64,000 bases of DNA from Corynebacterium zhongnanshanii (GCF_014490575.1 NZ_CP061033.1:868001-932000), one strand, 5' to 3'; numbered from the stretch's first letter, positions 1 to 13,857 are shown. Program-made: numbers and translations. The notes: generated by a model not told the origin, from the letters alone.

Positions 1-501
1 GAACATTATGGTTTCTGGTTTTGCTTCATGATTTGCATTCCATGTTGTGTGGGTGTGGTTGTGTGTGCGCAGGTTGTTTGAGAACTCAATAGTGTGATGA
101 ACCAAGTTTAATTTGTTTCCACAGTACTGATGCACCGTGTGGTGTGTTGGTGTGAAGACATGGTTGGTGGATGCCCCTTTTCGCATGTTGTGGTGGCCTG
201 GCGTCGTGTTGCTGGGTGGGTGTTCATTCTCATGATGATGCTTTTGTGTTGTTGTGGGGCTGTTTGTGTGCCAGTGTGCGGTAGCGCGCATGTGACACGG
301 GAATAGTAATCGATGATGATGCACACGTGTTTTTGTGTGTGTTGTTGTTGTCTGACTGTGGCTTGTTGTTGTTGGAGGTCCCTTCTTCCCGTCGGGGCTG
401 GTGATGGCAGTGGCAAGTTTTTGATGATTTATTTTGATTCTTTTGTCAGTAGTTTTATTTTTTTGTAGCTAGTTTTTGGCTCTCTTGTAGTGCTGATTTG
501 C
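1..501 (+). other. rRNA operon leader
   Basis: This is a T/G-rich, non-coding leader upstream of 16S. It holds a boxA-like motif at 72-93 and no convincing open frame. The operon promoters probably lie left of the window, because no clear -35/-10 pair was found here. Confidence 0.7.
72..93 (+). promoter_or_regulatory. boxA-like antitermination motif in the leader
   Basis: GTTGTTTGAGAACT at 72-85 is followed by ATAGTG at 88-93. The same two blocks recur in the 16S-23S spacer at 2245-2266. Actinobacterial rRNA operons carry such elements for Nus-dependent antitermination. The role is inferred from position and repetition. Confidence 0.7.
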
Positions 502-5462
<4,961 letters not shown>

Positions 5463-5577
5463 TAATAGTAGGGTGTTTACAAGAAACAAAAAGAGTGTTG
5501 CTCGCGTCTGTTATGCAGTGTCTGGGATGACACGGCACACCCCCTTGGTGGGTGGTGTGTGTTTTCCTTTGTTTGGT

Positions 5578-5697
5578 TTGTCGGTGGTTTTAGCGATGGG
5601 GTCACGCCCGGTCCCTTTCCGAACCCGGAAGCTAAGCCCGTCAGCGCCGATGGTACTGCACCTGGGAGGGTGTGGGAGAGTAGGTCACCGCCGGCTT
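5578..5697 (+). rRNA. rrf: 5S ribosomal RNA
   Basis: The conserved core CGGTCCCTTTCCGAACCCGG lies near 5609. The terminal helix GTCGGTGGT (from 5580) pairs with ACCGCCGGC (to 5695). It follows 23S by about 115 bases and is followed by a strong terminator, so it is the last gene of the operon. Confidence 0.95.
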
Positions 5698-5715
5698 TAA
5701 AAATTTCATACAGGG

Positions 5716-5766
5716 AGGGTGGGCGTTACCAATCACACGTTGTGGTTGGTAACGCCCACCCTTCCT
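5716..5766 (+). terminator. Intrinsic terminator of the rRNA operon
   Basis: GGGTGGGCGTTACCAA (5717-5732) and TTGGTAACGCCCACCC (5746-5761) form a perfect 16-bp stem with a 13-base loop. It is followed by TTCCTTTT. This is the strongest hairpin seen in the window. Confidence 0.92.
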
Positions 5767-5912
5767 TTTCGCTATGTGCGGATAGCGTAGCGAAGGGGGT
5801 CTGTCGGTTTCTTGACTTACTGTGTGCCTTTGCCGGACAAGCATTCGCAATACAAGTACACAAGCGCTAACATTGAGTCCGCTATTTAATTACACAGGGA
5901 AGGTGTCCACAC

Positions 5913-6809
5913 ATGGTTGGAGAACACGGCAACGGCCGTTCACATCGAGGCAACTCTCATGGCCGAGGCGGCCGGCCCTCCTCATCCAATGGACGCTCTC
6001 ACTCCCGCAACTCCAACCGTCATGGACCTCGGAATAAAGGCGGCTTCACACCGAACCGCGGAGGCGCTCGCCGTGATGGTGTGGATCGCGCACGTGCTGC
6101 TGGCCCGCAACGCTCTGGTTACCGTGAAGAGCGCATCGCCAAGCGGATGAATGAACCCACGATCCCTGAGGACATCAATCCGAAGGACCTGGACCCATCC
6201 GTACGGCAGGAGCTGCGCAGCCTGTCGAAGGACAACGCCGACATGGTCGCCAAGCACCTGATCATGACCGCGTTGTTGCTGGACAACGAACCAGAGAAGG
6301 CGTTGGAGCACGCTCGCGCTGCAAAGGATCGTGCGGGTCGGGTGGCCGTTGCCCGCGAGACCTGCGGTATTGCCGCCTACCATTGTGGCGAGTGGAAGGA
6401 AGCCATCTCCGAGCTCCGTGCCGCGCGCAGGATGTCCGGTGGTCCAGGCCTCGTGTCCGTGCTCGCCGATGCGGAACGTGGCCTCGGCCGCCCTGAGAAG
6501 GCCCTCGAGGTTGCCGGCGACGTCACCGTCGCTGACCTCGATGCTGAATCCCAGGTGGAGCTCGCCATCGTGGTGTCCGGAGCTCACCAGGACATGGGCA
6601 ATCTGGACCAGGCCGTGGAAGCTCTAGAAGGCCAGCTGGACAACCAGGAGGCTCCGGAGGTGAGTCGCATGCGCCTGTTCTACGCCTACGCGGACGCCCT
6701 GGCCCAGCAAGGCCGTAAGGACGACGCCATCACCTACTTTACGAAGGCCCAGGAGCTGGATACCGAGAAGCTGATGGACGCTGCGGCACGCATCGAGGAA
6801 TTGAGCTAG
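5913..6809 (+). CDS. Tetratricopeptide-type conserved protein (Rv1691-like)
   Basis: A 298-residue protein. Residues 1-75 are low-complexity, rich in Gly, Arg, Ser and Asn, and strongly basic. From about residue 80 helical repeats follow, with TPR-like pairs such as LLLDNEPEKALEHARAAKD and DALAQQGRKDDAITYFTKA. TPRs mediate protein contacts and no catalytic motif is visible. It is the first gene after the rRNA terminator and sits 4 bases before the HAD phosphatase gene, as in the mycobacterial Rv1691-Rv1692 pair. GGGAAGG precedes the ATG. The basic tail next to an rRNA operon could suggest RNA or ribosome contact, but that is speculation. Confidence 0.85.
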   Translation: MVGEHGNGRSHRGNSHGRGGRPSSSNGRSHSRNSNRHGPRNKGGFTPNRGGARRDGVDRARAAGPQRSGYREERIAKRMNEPTIPEDINPKDLDPSVRQELRSLSKDNADMVAKHLIMTALLLDNEPEKALEHARAAKDRAGRVAVARETCGIAAYHCGEWKEAISELRAARRMSGGPGLVSVLADAERGLGRPEKALEVAGDVTVADLDAESQVELAIVVSGAHQDMGNLDQAVEALEGQLDNQEAPEVSRMRLFYAYADALAQQGRKDDAITYFTKAQELDTEKLMDAAARIEELS

Positions 6810-6813
6810 CGCT

Positions 6814-7890
6814 GTGCCTGCTCACCCGCTACTGAAAGATTACGACGCCCTGCTGGTCGATCTTGACGGCACCGTCTTCGAAGGTGGGCGCCCCATCGAC
6901 GGGGCTGCCGAAGGCCTGGCAGAACACGCCGCGAGGAACCGGGTCATGTACGTGACCAACAATGCCTCCCGATCACCGGAGCAGGTTGCTGAGCATCTCA
7001 CGCGGCTCGGCTTTCCCACAGAACCCAATTTCGTCCTCACCTCCGCTATGGCGGCCGTAGACCTTGCGGTGGCACATGTGCGCGCTGAAGGAATAGGCAG
7101 CCCCACGGCCTACGTCATCGGGGCTGAGTCCTTTCGGGAGCTTGCACGGACAGCGGGCTTGGGCGTCGTAGATAATGCGGATGACAACCCGGATGTCGTC
7201 CTGCACGGCCACAGCCCCGACAACGGCTGGGCCACGCTCTCAGAGGGAGCATTGGCGATTCGTCGCGGGGCCACCTACATCGCATCTAACTTGGACACCA
7301 CCCTGCCCTCGGAACGCGGCCTGCTGGTGGGTAACGGCTCGATGGTGGCAGCCCTGGTCAGTGCGACGGGAGTGACCCCGCAGTCGGCGGGAAAGCCGGA
7401 ACCTGCGATGTTTGACAACGCGCAGGAACGCCTGGGCTCGGTACGCCCGCTTGCGGTGGGGGATCGTTTGGACACGGACATCGCTGGCGGAAACGCTGCG
7501 GGTATTGACACGCTGTGCACGCTCACGGGCGTCTCGGGACACTGGGACGTGCTAAAGGCACCCGTGTCGCAGCGCCCCACCCACATCGTGGGCTCGCTGC
7601 GGGATCACCTGGACGGCTGGTCGGCGGAGCAGGAATCTCTGGTTGATGGAACACATCGGATTGTGATCGCATCCGGCGAGGTGCCCGATGAGAGTGTCAG
7701 CGGGGGAGACGCGCTCGACGACCGCGCGGTGGCACTCATGGCCGCCGAGGCTGTAGCCGTGGCCGCACCCTACGTGTGGTCCTTGCTGGACTCTGGCGTG
7801 CCGTGGGAGGCCATCACGTGCGTGCCAGCAACCACGAACAGGGCGGACCCAGATGCTTTCGCCGAGGCTGCAGTGAGCGCGTGGCGATAG
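6814..7890 (+). CDS. HAD-IIA family sugar/nucleotide phosphatase (NagD-like)
   Basis: A 358-residue HAD hydrolase of the NagD/PNPase group. Motif I DLDGT is at about residues 16-20 (Asp nucleophile D16, acid/base D18). Motif II is in YVTNNAS near 50, motif III Lys in AGKPEP near 192, and motif IV GDRLDTDIAGG near 217. It probably removes phosphate from a small phosphometabolite such as glycerol phosphate or a nucleotide; the substrate is not readable from sequence. About 100 residues after the HAD core form an extra C-terminal segment seen in actinobacterial relatives. The start is GTG, 4 bases after the TPR gene, so the two are probably co-transcribed. Confidence 0.9.
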   Translation: MPAHPLLKDYDALLVDLDGTVFEGGRPIDGAAEGLAEHAARNRVMYVTNNASRSPEQVAEHLTRLGFPTEPNFVLTSAMAAVDLAVAHVRAEGIGSPTAYVIGAESFRELARTAGLGVVDNADDNPDVVLHGHSPDNGWATLSEGALAIRRGATYIASNLDTTLPSERGLLVGNGSMVAALVSATGVTPQSAGKPEPAMFDNAQERLGSVRPLAVGDRLDTDIAGGNAAGIDTLCTLTGVSGHWDVLKAPVSQRPTHIVGSLRDHLDGWSAEQESLVDGTHRIVIASGEVPDESVSGGDALDDRAVALMAAEAVAVAAPYVWSLLDSGVPWEAITCVPATTNRADPDAFAEAAVSAWR

Positions 7891-7916
7891 GTTTCGTTCC
7901 GCGTTGTGTGAGCAAG

Positions 7917-7922
7917 TAACAT
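7917..7922 (+). promoter_or_regulatory. Possible -10 element for a leaderless transcript
   Basis: TAACAT ends 8 bases before the ATG at 7931, and no ribosome-binding site is visible there. No good -35 was found. Confidence 0.35.
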
Positions 7923-7930
7923 AAAGCGCT

Positions 7931-8185
7931 ATGACGCAACCACGCCCAGGACAGGGAGAGGCAACTAGCCCCGCCACGCTCGCAGCGGACGCGGCCCGTC
8001 GGCAGAACGAGGCCCAGATGTCTCCGGAGCAGCGGGTTCGGGAGTTGAGCGAGGAGTTGGCACGCGCGGTCGACGAGCTGTTGGCCCGGGACGTCGATGG
8101 GGTCGAAGAGGCAGCAGTCTTGGAGCAGGCCCAGAAGGTTGTGAATGACGCGCTCGGCGAGCACGGTCTGGGACGGGGGATCTAG
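7931..8185 (+). CDS. Small conserved hypothetical protein (Rv1693 position)
   Basis: An 84-residue acidic, Ala/Glu-rich protein, predicted to be mostly helical from about residue 33 (RVRELSEELARAVDELLAR). There are no Cys, membrane segment or known catalytic motif. It ends 4 bases before tlyA. M. tuberculosis has a small unassigned gene (Rv1693) in the same place, which argues that this is real. Function unknown. Confidence 0.75.
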   Translation: MTQPRPGQGEATSPATLAADAARRQNEAQMSPEQRVRELSEELARAVDELLARDVDGVEEAAVLEQAQKVVNDALGEHGLGRGI

Positions 8186-8189
8186 AAGC

Positions 8190-9023
8190 ATGGCGAAGAA
8201 GGGGCAGAAACTCCAACGCCTGGATGCGGAGCTGGTGAAGCGAAAGATCGCACGCAGCCGTGAGCACGCTCAAGACATGATCAAAGGCGGACGCGTGAGC
8301 GTCAACGGCATGGTTGCCACGAAACCGGCCACGGGCGTGACTGGGGAGGTATCCATCAAGGTCACGGAGAGCGACGACGACCGCTGGGCTAGCCGAGGAG
8401 CCCACAAACTGATCGGTGCCCTGGAGGCCTTCGAGCCGCTAGGCCTCAGCGTGAGCAACAAGACCGTACTGGACGCCGGTGCCTCCACCGGAGGTTTTAC
8501 CGACGTGTGCCTAGATCGCGGAGCCTCCAGGATCGCAGCCGTGGACGTGGGCTATGGGCAGCTGATCTGGAGACTGCAGAACAACCCCAGGGTGGACGTG
8601 TTTGACCGGACCAACGTGCGCACCCTCACACCTGAGATTCTGGGCGGGCAGATGGACATGATGGTGGGAGACCTCTCCTTCATCAGCATCGAACTGGTCC
8701 TCCCGGCGCTGGCGGAATGCATCGCCGAAGGGGGTGACCTGCTGCCCATGGTCAAGCCCCAATTCGAAGTCGGGAAGGACCGCCTGGGCTCCGGAGGGGT
8801 GGTGCGCAGCCCCGAACTACGTGCAGAAGTGACTTTGTCAGTGGCGCGGGCCGCAATGAAGTATGGTTTATCTACGAAGGCTGTTGTGGCCTCGCCCCTG
8901 CCCGGGCCAAGCGGGAATGTGGAATATTTCCTGTGGTTGGTGAAAGACGGCGGGCACGAAGCACCAACAGAAGAACAATTGTGCACCATGGTAGAGACCG
9001 CTGTGAAGGAGGGACCTCAGTGA
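8190..9023 (+). CDS. tlyA: TlyA rRNA 2'-O-methyltransferase
   Basis: A 277-residue protein. The N-terminal S4 RNA-binding domain spans about residues 5-65 (RLDAELVKRKIARSREHAQ). The FtsJ/RrmJ-type SAM-methyltransferase domain follows, with motif I VLDAGASTGGFTDVCLDRG near 95 and the catalytic-region strand MVKPQFE near 190. Known TlyA enzymes 2'-O-methylate 16S C1409 and 23S C1920, and their loss gives capreomycin/viomycin resistance. The ATG at 8190 was chosen because it begins MAKKGQKLQRLD, matching the family N-terminus; longer in-frame extensions run back into the preceding gene. The stop overlaps the nadK start. Confidence 0.95.
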   Translation: MAKKGQKLQRLDAELVKRKIARSREHAQDMIKGGRVSVNGMVATKPATGVTGEVSIKVTESDDDRWASRGAHKLIGALEAFEPLGLSVSNKTVLDAGASTGGFTDVCLDRGASRIAAVDVGYGQLIWRLQNNPRVDVFDRTNVRTLTPEILGGQMDMMVGDLSFISIELVLPALAECIAEGGDLLPMVKPQFEVGKDRLGSGGVVRSPELRAEVTLSVARAAMKYGLSTKAVVASPLPGPSGNVEYFLWLVKDGGHEAPTEEQLCTMVETAVKEGPQ

Positions 9024-9985
9024 CAACAGCAGCACCGGACGACCAGCAGGACACTGCGGGTCAGAACCAGTCCGCCCCTGCGAAGCGCGAGGTTCTTCTC
9101 GTGGCGCACACGGGAGTGCATGAAAATCTCAGCCTGGCTGCGGAGGCGGCGTCGAAACTCAAAGACGGCGGGATCGATGTGCGCGTCATGGCGACCGCAG
9201 ACCCGGCCCCCGTGGCACGGCACGAAATCCTCGGCCGCTTCCGTCGCTTCGGGCACACGCGTGAGGCTGCAACCGGAGTGGAAATGGTGCTGGTGCTCGG
9301 CGGCGACGGCACGTTCCTGCGCGCCGCGGACATCGCCCACTCGGCCGACGTTCCTGTACTGGGTATCAACATGGGGCACATTGGCTTCCTCGCGGAATGG
9401 GAGCAGGAATCCCTCCAGGAGGCCATTGATCGAGTGATCGCCCGAGACTACCGCGTGGAAGACCGCATGACCTTGTCCATCACGGCCCGGGACATGGATG
9501 GCCGCGTGCTGGGCACGGGATGGGCTTTGAACGAGTGCTCGGTGGAGAACCTGAACCGCCAGGGTGTGCTGGACACGATCCTGGAGGTTGATGAGCGTCC
9601 CGTGTCCTCCTTTGGCTGCGACGGCGTGCTGGTGTCCACACCGACGGGCTCCACTGCCTATGGTTTCTCGGCGGGTGGCCCGATTCTGTGGCCCGAGCTG
9701 GACGCCATCTTGGTGGTTCCGAGCAACGCCCACGCCCTATTTAGCCGCCCGCTGGTCGTGTCACCTAACTCGTCCGTGGCCGTGGAGACGAACCCGTCGA
9801 CCTCGCCGGCTACGGCCGTGATGGATGGTTTCCGTCAGATCCACATGCCGCCGGGCGCCCGCGTGGAGATTCGCCGTGGTCCGCAGCCCGTGCGGTGGGT
9901 GCGCCTGGATCAGGCTCCGTTCACGGACCGTCTGGTGCACAAGTTCCGTCTGCCTGTGACGGGGTGGCGCGGTCCACGTCACTAG
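9020..9985 (+). CDS. nadK: NAD kinase
   Basis: A 321-residue ATP/polyphosphate-dependent NAD kinase that makes NADP. The signature GGDGTFLRAA lies near residue 93 with its catalytic Asp. NMGHIGFLAEW follows, then NECSVEN and the glycine-rich STPTGSTAYGFSAGGPI near 215. The GTG at 9020 was chosen: it overlaps the tlyA stop by 4 bases and has GAAGGAGGG just upstream. An in-frame ATG at 8933 would put 29 residues inside tlyA and is unlikely. Gene order tlyA-nadK-recN is the actinobacterial norm. Confidence 0.96.
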   Translation: MTTAAPDDQQDTAGQNQSAPAKREVLLVAHTGVHENLSLAAEAASKLKDGGIDVRVMATADPAPVARHEILGRFRRFGHTREAATGVEMVLVLGGDGTFLRAADIAHSADVPVLGINMGHIGFLAEWEQESLQEAIDRVIARDYRVEDRMTLSITARDMDGRVLGTGWALNECSVENLNRQGVLDTILEVDERPVSSFGCDGVLVSTPTGSTAYGFSAGGPILWPELDAILVVPSNAHALFSRPLVVSPNSSVAVETNPSTSPATAVMDGFRQIHMPPGARVEIRRGPQPVRWVRLDQAPFTDRLVHKFRLPVTGWRGPRH

Positions 9986-10017
9986 GCACACACAGTCGAT
10001 AGCAAGGGAGCATCACC

Positions 10018-11712
10018 ATACTTTCTGAACTGCATATCCGGAATCTTGGAGTGATCGAGGAAGTAACCGCGGAGTTCGCCGGTGGCTTCACCGTCCTCAC
10101 CGGTGAAACGGGTGCCGGTAAGACGATGGTGCTTTCCAGCCTGCGTCTGCTGTCCGGCCACCGCGCGGATGCTTCCCGCGTGCGGGCGGGGAGTGACAAG
10201 GCCACCGTGGAAGGTATCTTTGACGTCTCCACGCTGGGGGCAGATGAGGATGTGCAGGCCGTTCGTGCCATGATTGACGAGATCGATGGCTTTGCCGATG
10301 ATGGCGAAGTGATCGCCACCAGGACTGTGTCCTCCGCGGGTCGATCCCGGGCACATTTGGCCGGGAAGACCGTGGCTGCAGGCATGCTGTCCCAGTTCTC
10401 CTCGGCCGTGTTGACCATCCACGGTCAGAACGATCAGCTGCGTCTCTTGGATCCCGCGCGCCAGTTGGAAGTGCTGGACGAATTCGCCGGGCACCACGAA
10501 CTGCTGGGTGAATATCGGGAGGCGCGGCAGAGATGGCTGTTGGCGTCGAAGGATTTAGAACGACGATTGAAGGATCGCCGCGAGCTGGCCCTGGAATCCG
10601 AAACATTGCAGCGCGCGATCGGCATCATCGACGACATCGATCCGCAGCCCAATGAAGACGAGGACGTGAAGGCGCAGATTCGGCGGATGCAGGACGCCGA
10701 TGACATGCGGCGGAACCTCCAGCAGGCGCTGGCCATGGTGGATGGCAGCGAGGCCGAGGACCCGGAGATGGGCAACGCGCAGGATTTCCTGGCGCAGGCG
10801 GCATCCCTCCTGGCGGGGGAGGATGAGGAGCTGCAGGGTCTGGCTGATCGCCTGAACGAGGTGAGTGCGTTGCTCACCGATATTGCCCACGACGCCGGGC
10901 GCGCCTTGCTTCATGTTCCCGACCCGGAATCGCTGGAATCCTTGCTGGAACGGCAGCAGAGCCTGCGTGAATTGCGGAAGTTCGCAGTGGACGTCAATGG
11001 CGCCCTTGAGTGGAGGAGTAAGGCGCAGGAGCGTTTGGCGACGATTGATGTCTCCGACGACGTGATCGAGGCGCTGCAGGAGCAGGTCGCGGCGGCGGAG
11101 AAGGATATGCTGGCGCTTGCTCAGCGCTTGTCGAAAGGGCGCCAGGCTGCGGCAGCGGAGTTTGGGAAGGCGGTGACCGCAGAGATCGCTCGGCTGCATA
11201 TGTCCTCCACGGTGACGGTGTCCGTGCAGCAGCAGGATCCGGGGGCGTCGGGAATCGATGCAGTGGAGTTTCGCCTGACCCAAGGCGGCCACGAGACAGC
11301 CTTGGCATCCAGCGCCTCGGGCGGTGAGCTGTCCCGCATCATGCTGGCGCTGGAGGTCATTTTGGCGCAGCGGACAGCGTCCACGGGTCGGACGATGGTC
11401 TTCGACGAAGTGGATGCGGGAGTGGGTGGCAAAGCTGCCGTGGAGATTGGCCAGCGCTTGGCGATGCTGGCGGAGGACAATCAGGTGATCGTGGTGACTC
11501 ACCTGCCGCAGGTGGCGGCGTTTGCGGACACACACTTGTATGTGGCGAAGCAGGCGACGGATTCTTCTGTGTCCTCGACGGTGCGAGCTCTCAGCGACGA
11601 GGAGCGTGTGGAGGAGTTGTCGCGGATGCTGGCGGGGCTGGAGTCCGAGACGGGGCGTGCACATGCCGAGGAGCTGATGGAGATGGCTCGGGCACGGCGA
11701 GGTATCAGCTAG
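10018..11712 (+). CDS. recN: DNA repair protein RecN with apparent ATA start
   Basis: An SMC-like ATPase of double-strand-break repair, 564 residues from the proposed start. Walker A GETGAGKT is near residue 34. A long coiled-coil middle lies around residues 150-370, the ABC signature ASGGELSRIMLA near 436, and Walker B TMVFDEVDAGVGG near 460. The family N-terminus (ML-ELxIxNLGVI) is encoded from an ATA at 10018, 7 bases after AAGGGAG (10004-10010). There is no in-frame ATG, GTG or TTG between the TAG at 10000 and the GTG at 10051. Starting at 10051 would remove the first beta strand, LHIRNLGVI. CTG at 10030 is another non-standard option but is 19 bases from the Shine-Dalgarno. Confidence 0.9.
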   Translation: MLSELHIRNLGVIEEVTAEFAGGFTVLTGETGAGKTMVLSSLRLLSGHRADASRVRAGSDKATVEGIFDVSTLGADEDVQAVRAMIDEIDGFADDGEVIATRTVSSAGRSRAHLAGKTVAAGMLSQFSSAVLTIHGQNDQLRLLDPARQLEVLDEFAGHHELLGEYREARQRWLLASKDLERRLKDRRELALESETLQRAIGIIDDIDPQPNEDEDVKAQIRRMQDADDMRRNLQQALAMVDGSEAEDPEMGNAQDFLAQAASLLAGEDEELQGLADRLNEVSALLTDIAHDAGRALLHVPDPESLESLLERQQSLRELRKFAVDVNGALEWRSKAQERLATIDVSDDVIEALQEQVAAAEKDMLALAQRLSKGRQAAAAEFGKAVTAEIARLHMSSTVTVSVQQQDPGASGIDAVEFRLTQGGHETALASSASGGELSRIMLALEVILAQRTASTGRTMVFDEVDAGVGGKAAVEIGQRLAMLAEDNQVIVVTHLPQVAAFADTHLYVAKQATDSSVSSTVRALSDEERVEELSRMLAGLESETGRAHAEELMEMARARRGIS

Positions 11713-11764
11713 GTATTGTTTTGGGAGGCAGTCGGCGCGCCTAACGCACCATCAGTCACATCCG

Positions 11765-11770
11765 TATCAC
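11765..11770 (+). promoter_or_regulatory. Possible -10 element for steA
   Basis: TATCAC ends 9 bases before the ATG at 11780. It overlaps the palindrome ATCACA-A-TGTGAT (11766-11778). There is no clear ribosome-binding site. Confidence 0.3.
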
Positions 11771-11778
11771 AATGTGAT
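11766..11778 (+). promoter_or_regulatory. Palindrome overlapping the steA start region
   Basis: ATCACA and TGTGAT are perfect 6-base arms around one A. The position next to the start codon would suit a repressor site. The half-site TGTGA resembles CRP/GlxR half-sites, but the arms face the wrong way for the TGTGA-N6-TCACA consensus. Confidence 0.35.
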
Positions 11779-11779
11779 C

Positions 11780-12961
11780 ATGCTATTCTCTCGCTCTGAC
11801 CTTCCAGGTATTCAGGGTGCAACCCGCGACCTCACTGGCCCAAAGGGGATCAACAAGCGTAAGTTGCACGAAGGTGATATTGCCGTCATCGACCAGCCCG
11901 ACTTAAGCCGGGCCGATGCGCAAAAACTCATCGATGCCAAGGTAGCTGCGGTGTTTAACTTTGATAAGTTCAGCACCGGGCAAGTGCCTAATTTTGGTCC
12001 TCAGATGCTGCTCGATGAGGATATTATCCTGGTTGAAAAAGACGAGGAAAAGCCAGCCAACAAAGTGAAAAACGGCAAGAAAGGCCGGCTGGATAGCGGG
12101 GCGCTATATTACGGCGAGCGCCTGATCGTTCGCGGTGATGAGCTGGACACGGAAACCGCCGCTGACCGATTCGACGAAGCCCGCGAAGCCCTGGGCGATC
12201 ACATGGTTGCCCTGTCCGGAAACCTCGCTGAGTTCACTCGTTCGGAAGCGCCTCTGCTGGTGGATGGCCTGGGCATTCCCGACGTGGATGTGGACATGGA
12301 CGACCGGAAGGTTCTGGTGGTTAGTCCCGATGAGGACGTGCAGGAGAAGCTCAAGGACCTGCGCTACTTCTTGAGGGAGTATGAGCCCGTCATCATCGGC
12401 GTGGGAACCGCCGCAGACGTGCTGGTGGAGACCGGCCACAAGCCGCAGGTGATCCTGGGAGACCCTGAGTCCTTGGCGACCGACACCCTGCGCAGTGGCG
12501 CCACCGTAGTGGTTCCCGCTGGTCCAGATGGGCACGCTCCGGGTCTGGAGCGAATCCAAGATCTGGGCGTGGCAGCCATGACCTTCCCGGCTGCCTCCTC
12601 CAACCAGACGGATCTTGCACTGCTGCTGGCGGACTACCACGGTGCGTCCATGGTGGTTCACCTTGGTGAGAATATGGATCTGGATCATGTGTTTGCGCAG
12701 TCGCAGGATCCAGAGACGCCATCGGCGATCATGTCCCGTCTGCGTGTGGGCAGCAAGCTGGTGGACTCCACGGCGGTTGCCGAGTTTTATCGAGTGTCCA
12801 AGTCGAGCGCTGGGTGGCTGTGGGCTATCCTCGGCATTCTGTTGGCGCTCGGTGTGATTATCGCTATCGCGGGACTATCCGGTGACTCTGGTTTTGTGGA
12901 TAACTTGATTAATTCATGGAATAGCCTTGCGTTGAATGTCCAGGAGCTGTTTAAGTCATGA
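11780..12961 (+). CDS. steA: SteA-like cell separation protein
   Basis: A 393-residue protein orthologous in context to Rv1697 and corynebacterial SteA. A soluble N-terminal region includes DLPGIQGATRDLTGPKG and GDIAVIDQPDLSRADAQKL. A Rossmann/thiamin-pyrophosphokinase-like middle contains VIIGVGTAADVLVETG and VILGDPES. One C-terminal membrane helix (GWLWAILGILLALGVIIAI) lies near residues 342-362. In C. glutamicum SteA and SteB form a complex in the RipC-FtsEX cell-separation pathway. ATG 11780 was preferred to GTG 11774, which leaves only 3 bases after the possible -10. The stop overlaps the steB start (ATGA). Confidence 0.88.
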   Translation: MLFSRSDLPGIQGATRDLTGPKGINKRKLHEGDIAVIDQPDLSRADAQKLIDAKVAAVFNFDKFSTGQVPNFGPQMLLDEDIILVEKDEEKPANKVKNGKKGRLDSGALYYGERLIVRGDELDTETAADRFDEAREALGDHMVALSGNLAEFTRSEAPLLVDGLGIPDVDVDMDDRKVLVVSPDEDVQEKLKDLRYFLREYEPVIIGVGTAADVLVETGHKPQVILGDPESLATDTLRSGATVVVPAGPDGHAPGLERIQDLGVAAMTFPAASSNQTDLALLLADYHGASMVVHLGENMDLDHVFAQSQDPETPSAIMSRLRVGSKLVDSTAVAEFYRVSKSSAGWLWAILGILLALGVIIAIAGLSGDSGFVDNLINSWNSLALNVQELFKS

Positions 12962-13857
12962 GTAAATCTTCAGTGATTGCAGGATTGGGCGTAGGCATTG
13001 CGCTGGGCACGGCGTTTGGCTTTTTCGCGCTAGCCCCCAATGTCGAGGGTGGGCCTGCGGGCAATTCCTCGGCGATTCAGCAGGAGCTTAATGCTGAGAA
13101 GAAGCGCGCTGATGTTGAGGAATTGCAGTCCAACGCGGCCAATGACCTTCTGAATCAATTCAACGGCGACATTGTGGACGGTTCGCTGGCTGACACGTCC
13201 GTTGCTGTGGTCCTTGCTCCTGATGCGGTAGACGCAGATGTTGATGCCCTCAAGAAAGTCCTGGAGAATGCAGGCGCCACGGTGAATGCAACCATCGAAC
13301 TGACGGACAAGGCCACGTCCACGGACGGTGCGGATTCGTTGAAGTCGCTGGCGTCCAAGTCTTTGCCGTCGGGTGCGACCTTGTCTGAAGATAAGCTCTC
13401 CCCAGGAATGCACACGGGCCAGCTGCTCGGAGCGGCGTTGAGCGACAAGACCAGCGAGTCTGATCGCGCTGTGGCGATCGGTGCGTTGGAGAAGGAAGGA
13501 TTCCTTTCCCACGATGGGGAAGTGAAGGACGCCTCCCTGGTGGTGGTTGTTGCTGGAAACGCGGACAAGGACGACCAGGACGGCAACTACTCCAATACGT
13601 TCCTGTCTGACTTGGCCTTGGGTGTTGACTCATCCACCGATGGCGCCGTGCTGGCCGCGCGCCCGTCCTCAGCGGCCAAGGGCGGAGCCGTGGCGCTCGT
13701 ACGCGGAAGTCGTGAGCATGTGGAGAACGTCTCCACGGTGGACAACATCAACGCGGACTCTGGCCGTATCAGCGTGATCCACGAGCTGGAGAAGCAGAAG
13801 GATAACCAGAGTAAGCACGTGGGCGTGGGAGAGAACGCCTCGGCGCTGACGGCGTAA
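12958..13857 (+). CDS. steB: SteB / MctB-family membrane-anchored protein
   Basis: A 299-residue protein. One N-terminal membrane helix lies at about residues 5-27 (IAGLGVGIALGTAFGFFAL), then a coiled-coil stretch (LNAEKKRADVEELQSNA), then an alpha/beta extracytoplasmic domain. In mycobacteria the homologue Rv1698 was named MctB and linked to copper resistance and outer-membrane channel activity. In C. glutamicum the family member SteB works with SteA in cell separation. No Cys/Met-rich copper site is visible here, so I favour the cell-separation role. It is translationally coupled to steA by a 4-base overlap. Confidence 0.88.
   Translation: MSKSSVIAGLGVGIALGTAFGFFALAPNVEGGPAGNSSAIQQELNAEKKRADVEELQSNAANDLLNQFNGDIVDGSLADTSVAVVLAPDAVDADVDALKKVLENAGATVNATIELTDKATSTDGADSLKSLASKSLPSGATLSEDKLSPGMHTGQLLGAALSDKTSESDRAVAIGALEKEGFLSHDGEVKDASLVVVVAGNADKDDQDGNYSNTFLSDLALGVDSSTDGAVLAARPSSAAKGGAVALVRGSREHVENVSTVDNINADSGRISVIHELEKQKDNQSKHVGVGENASALTA

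Noticed and set aside
9986..10017. SOS (LexA) box for recN
   Set aside because: No GAAC-N4-GTTC-like sequence lies in the 32 bases between nadK and recN. Control from further upstream in the operon cannot be excluded.
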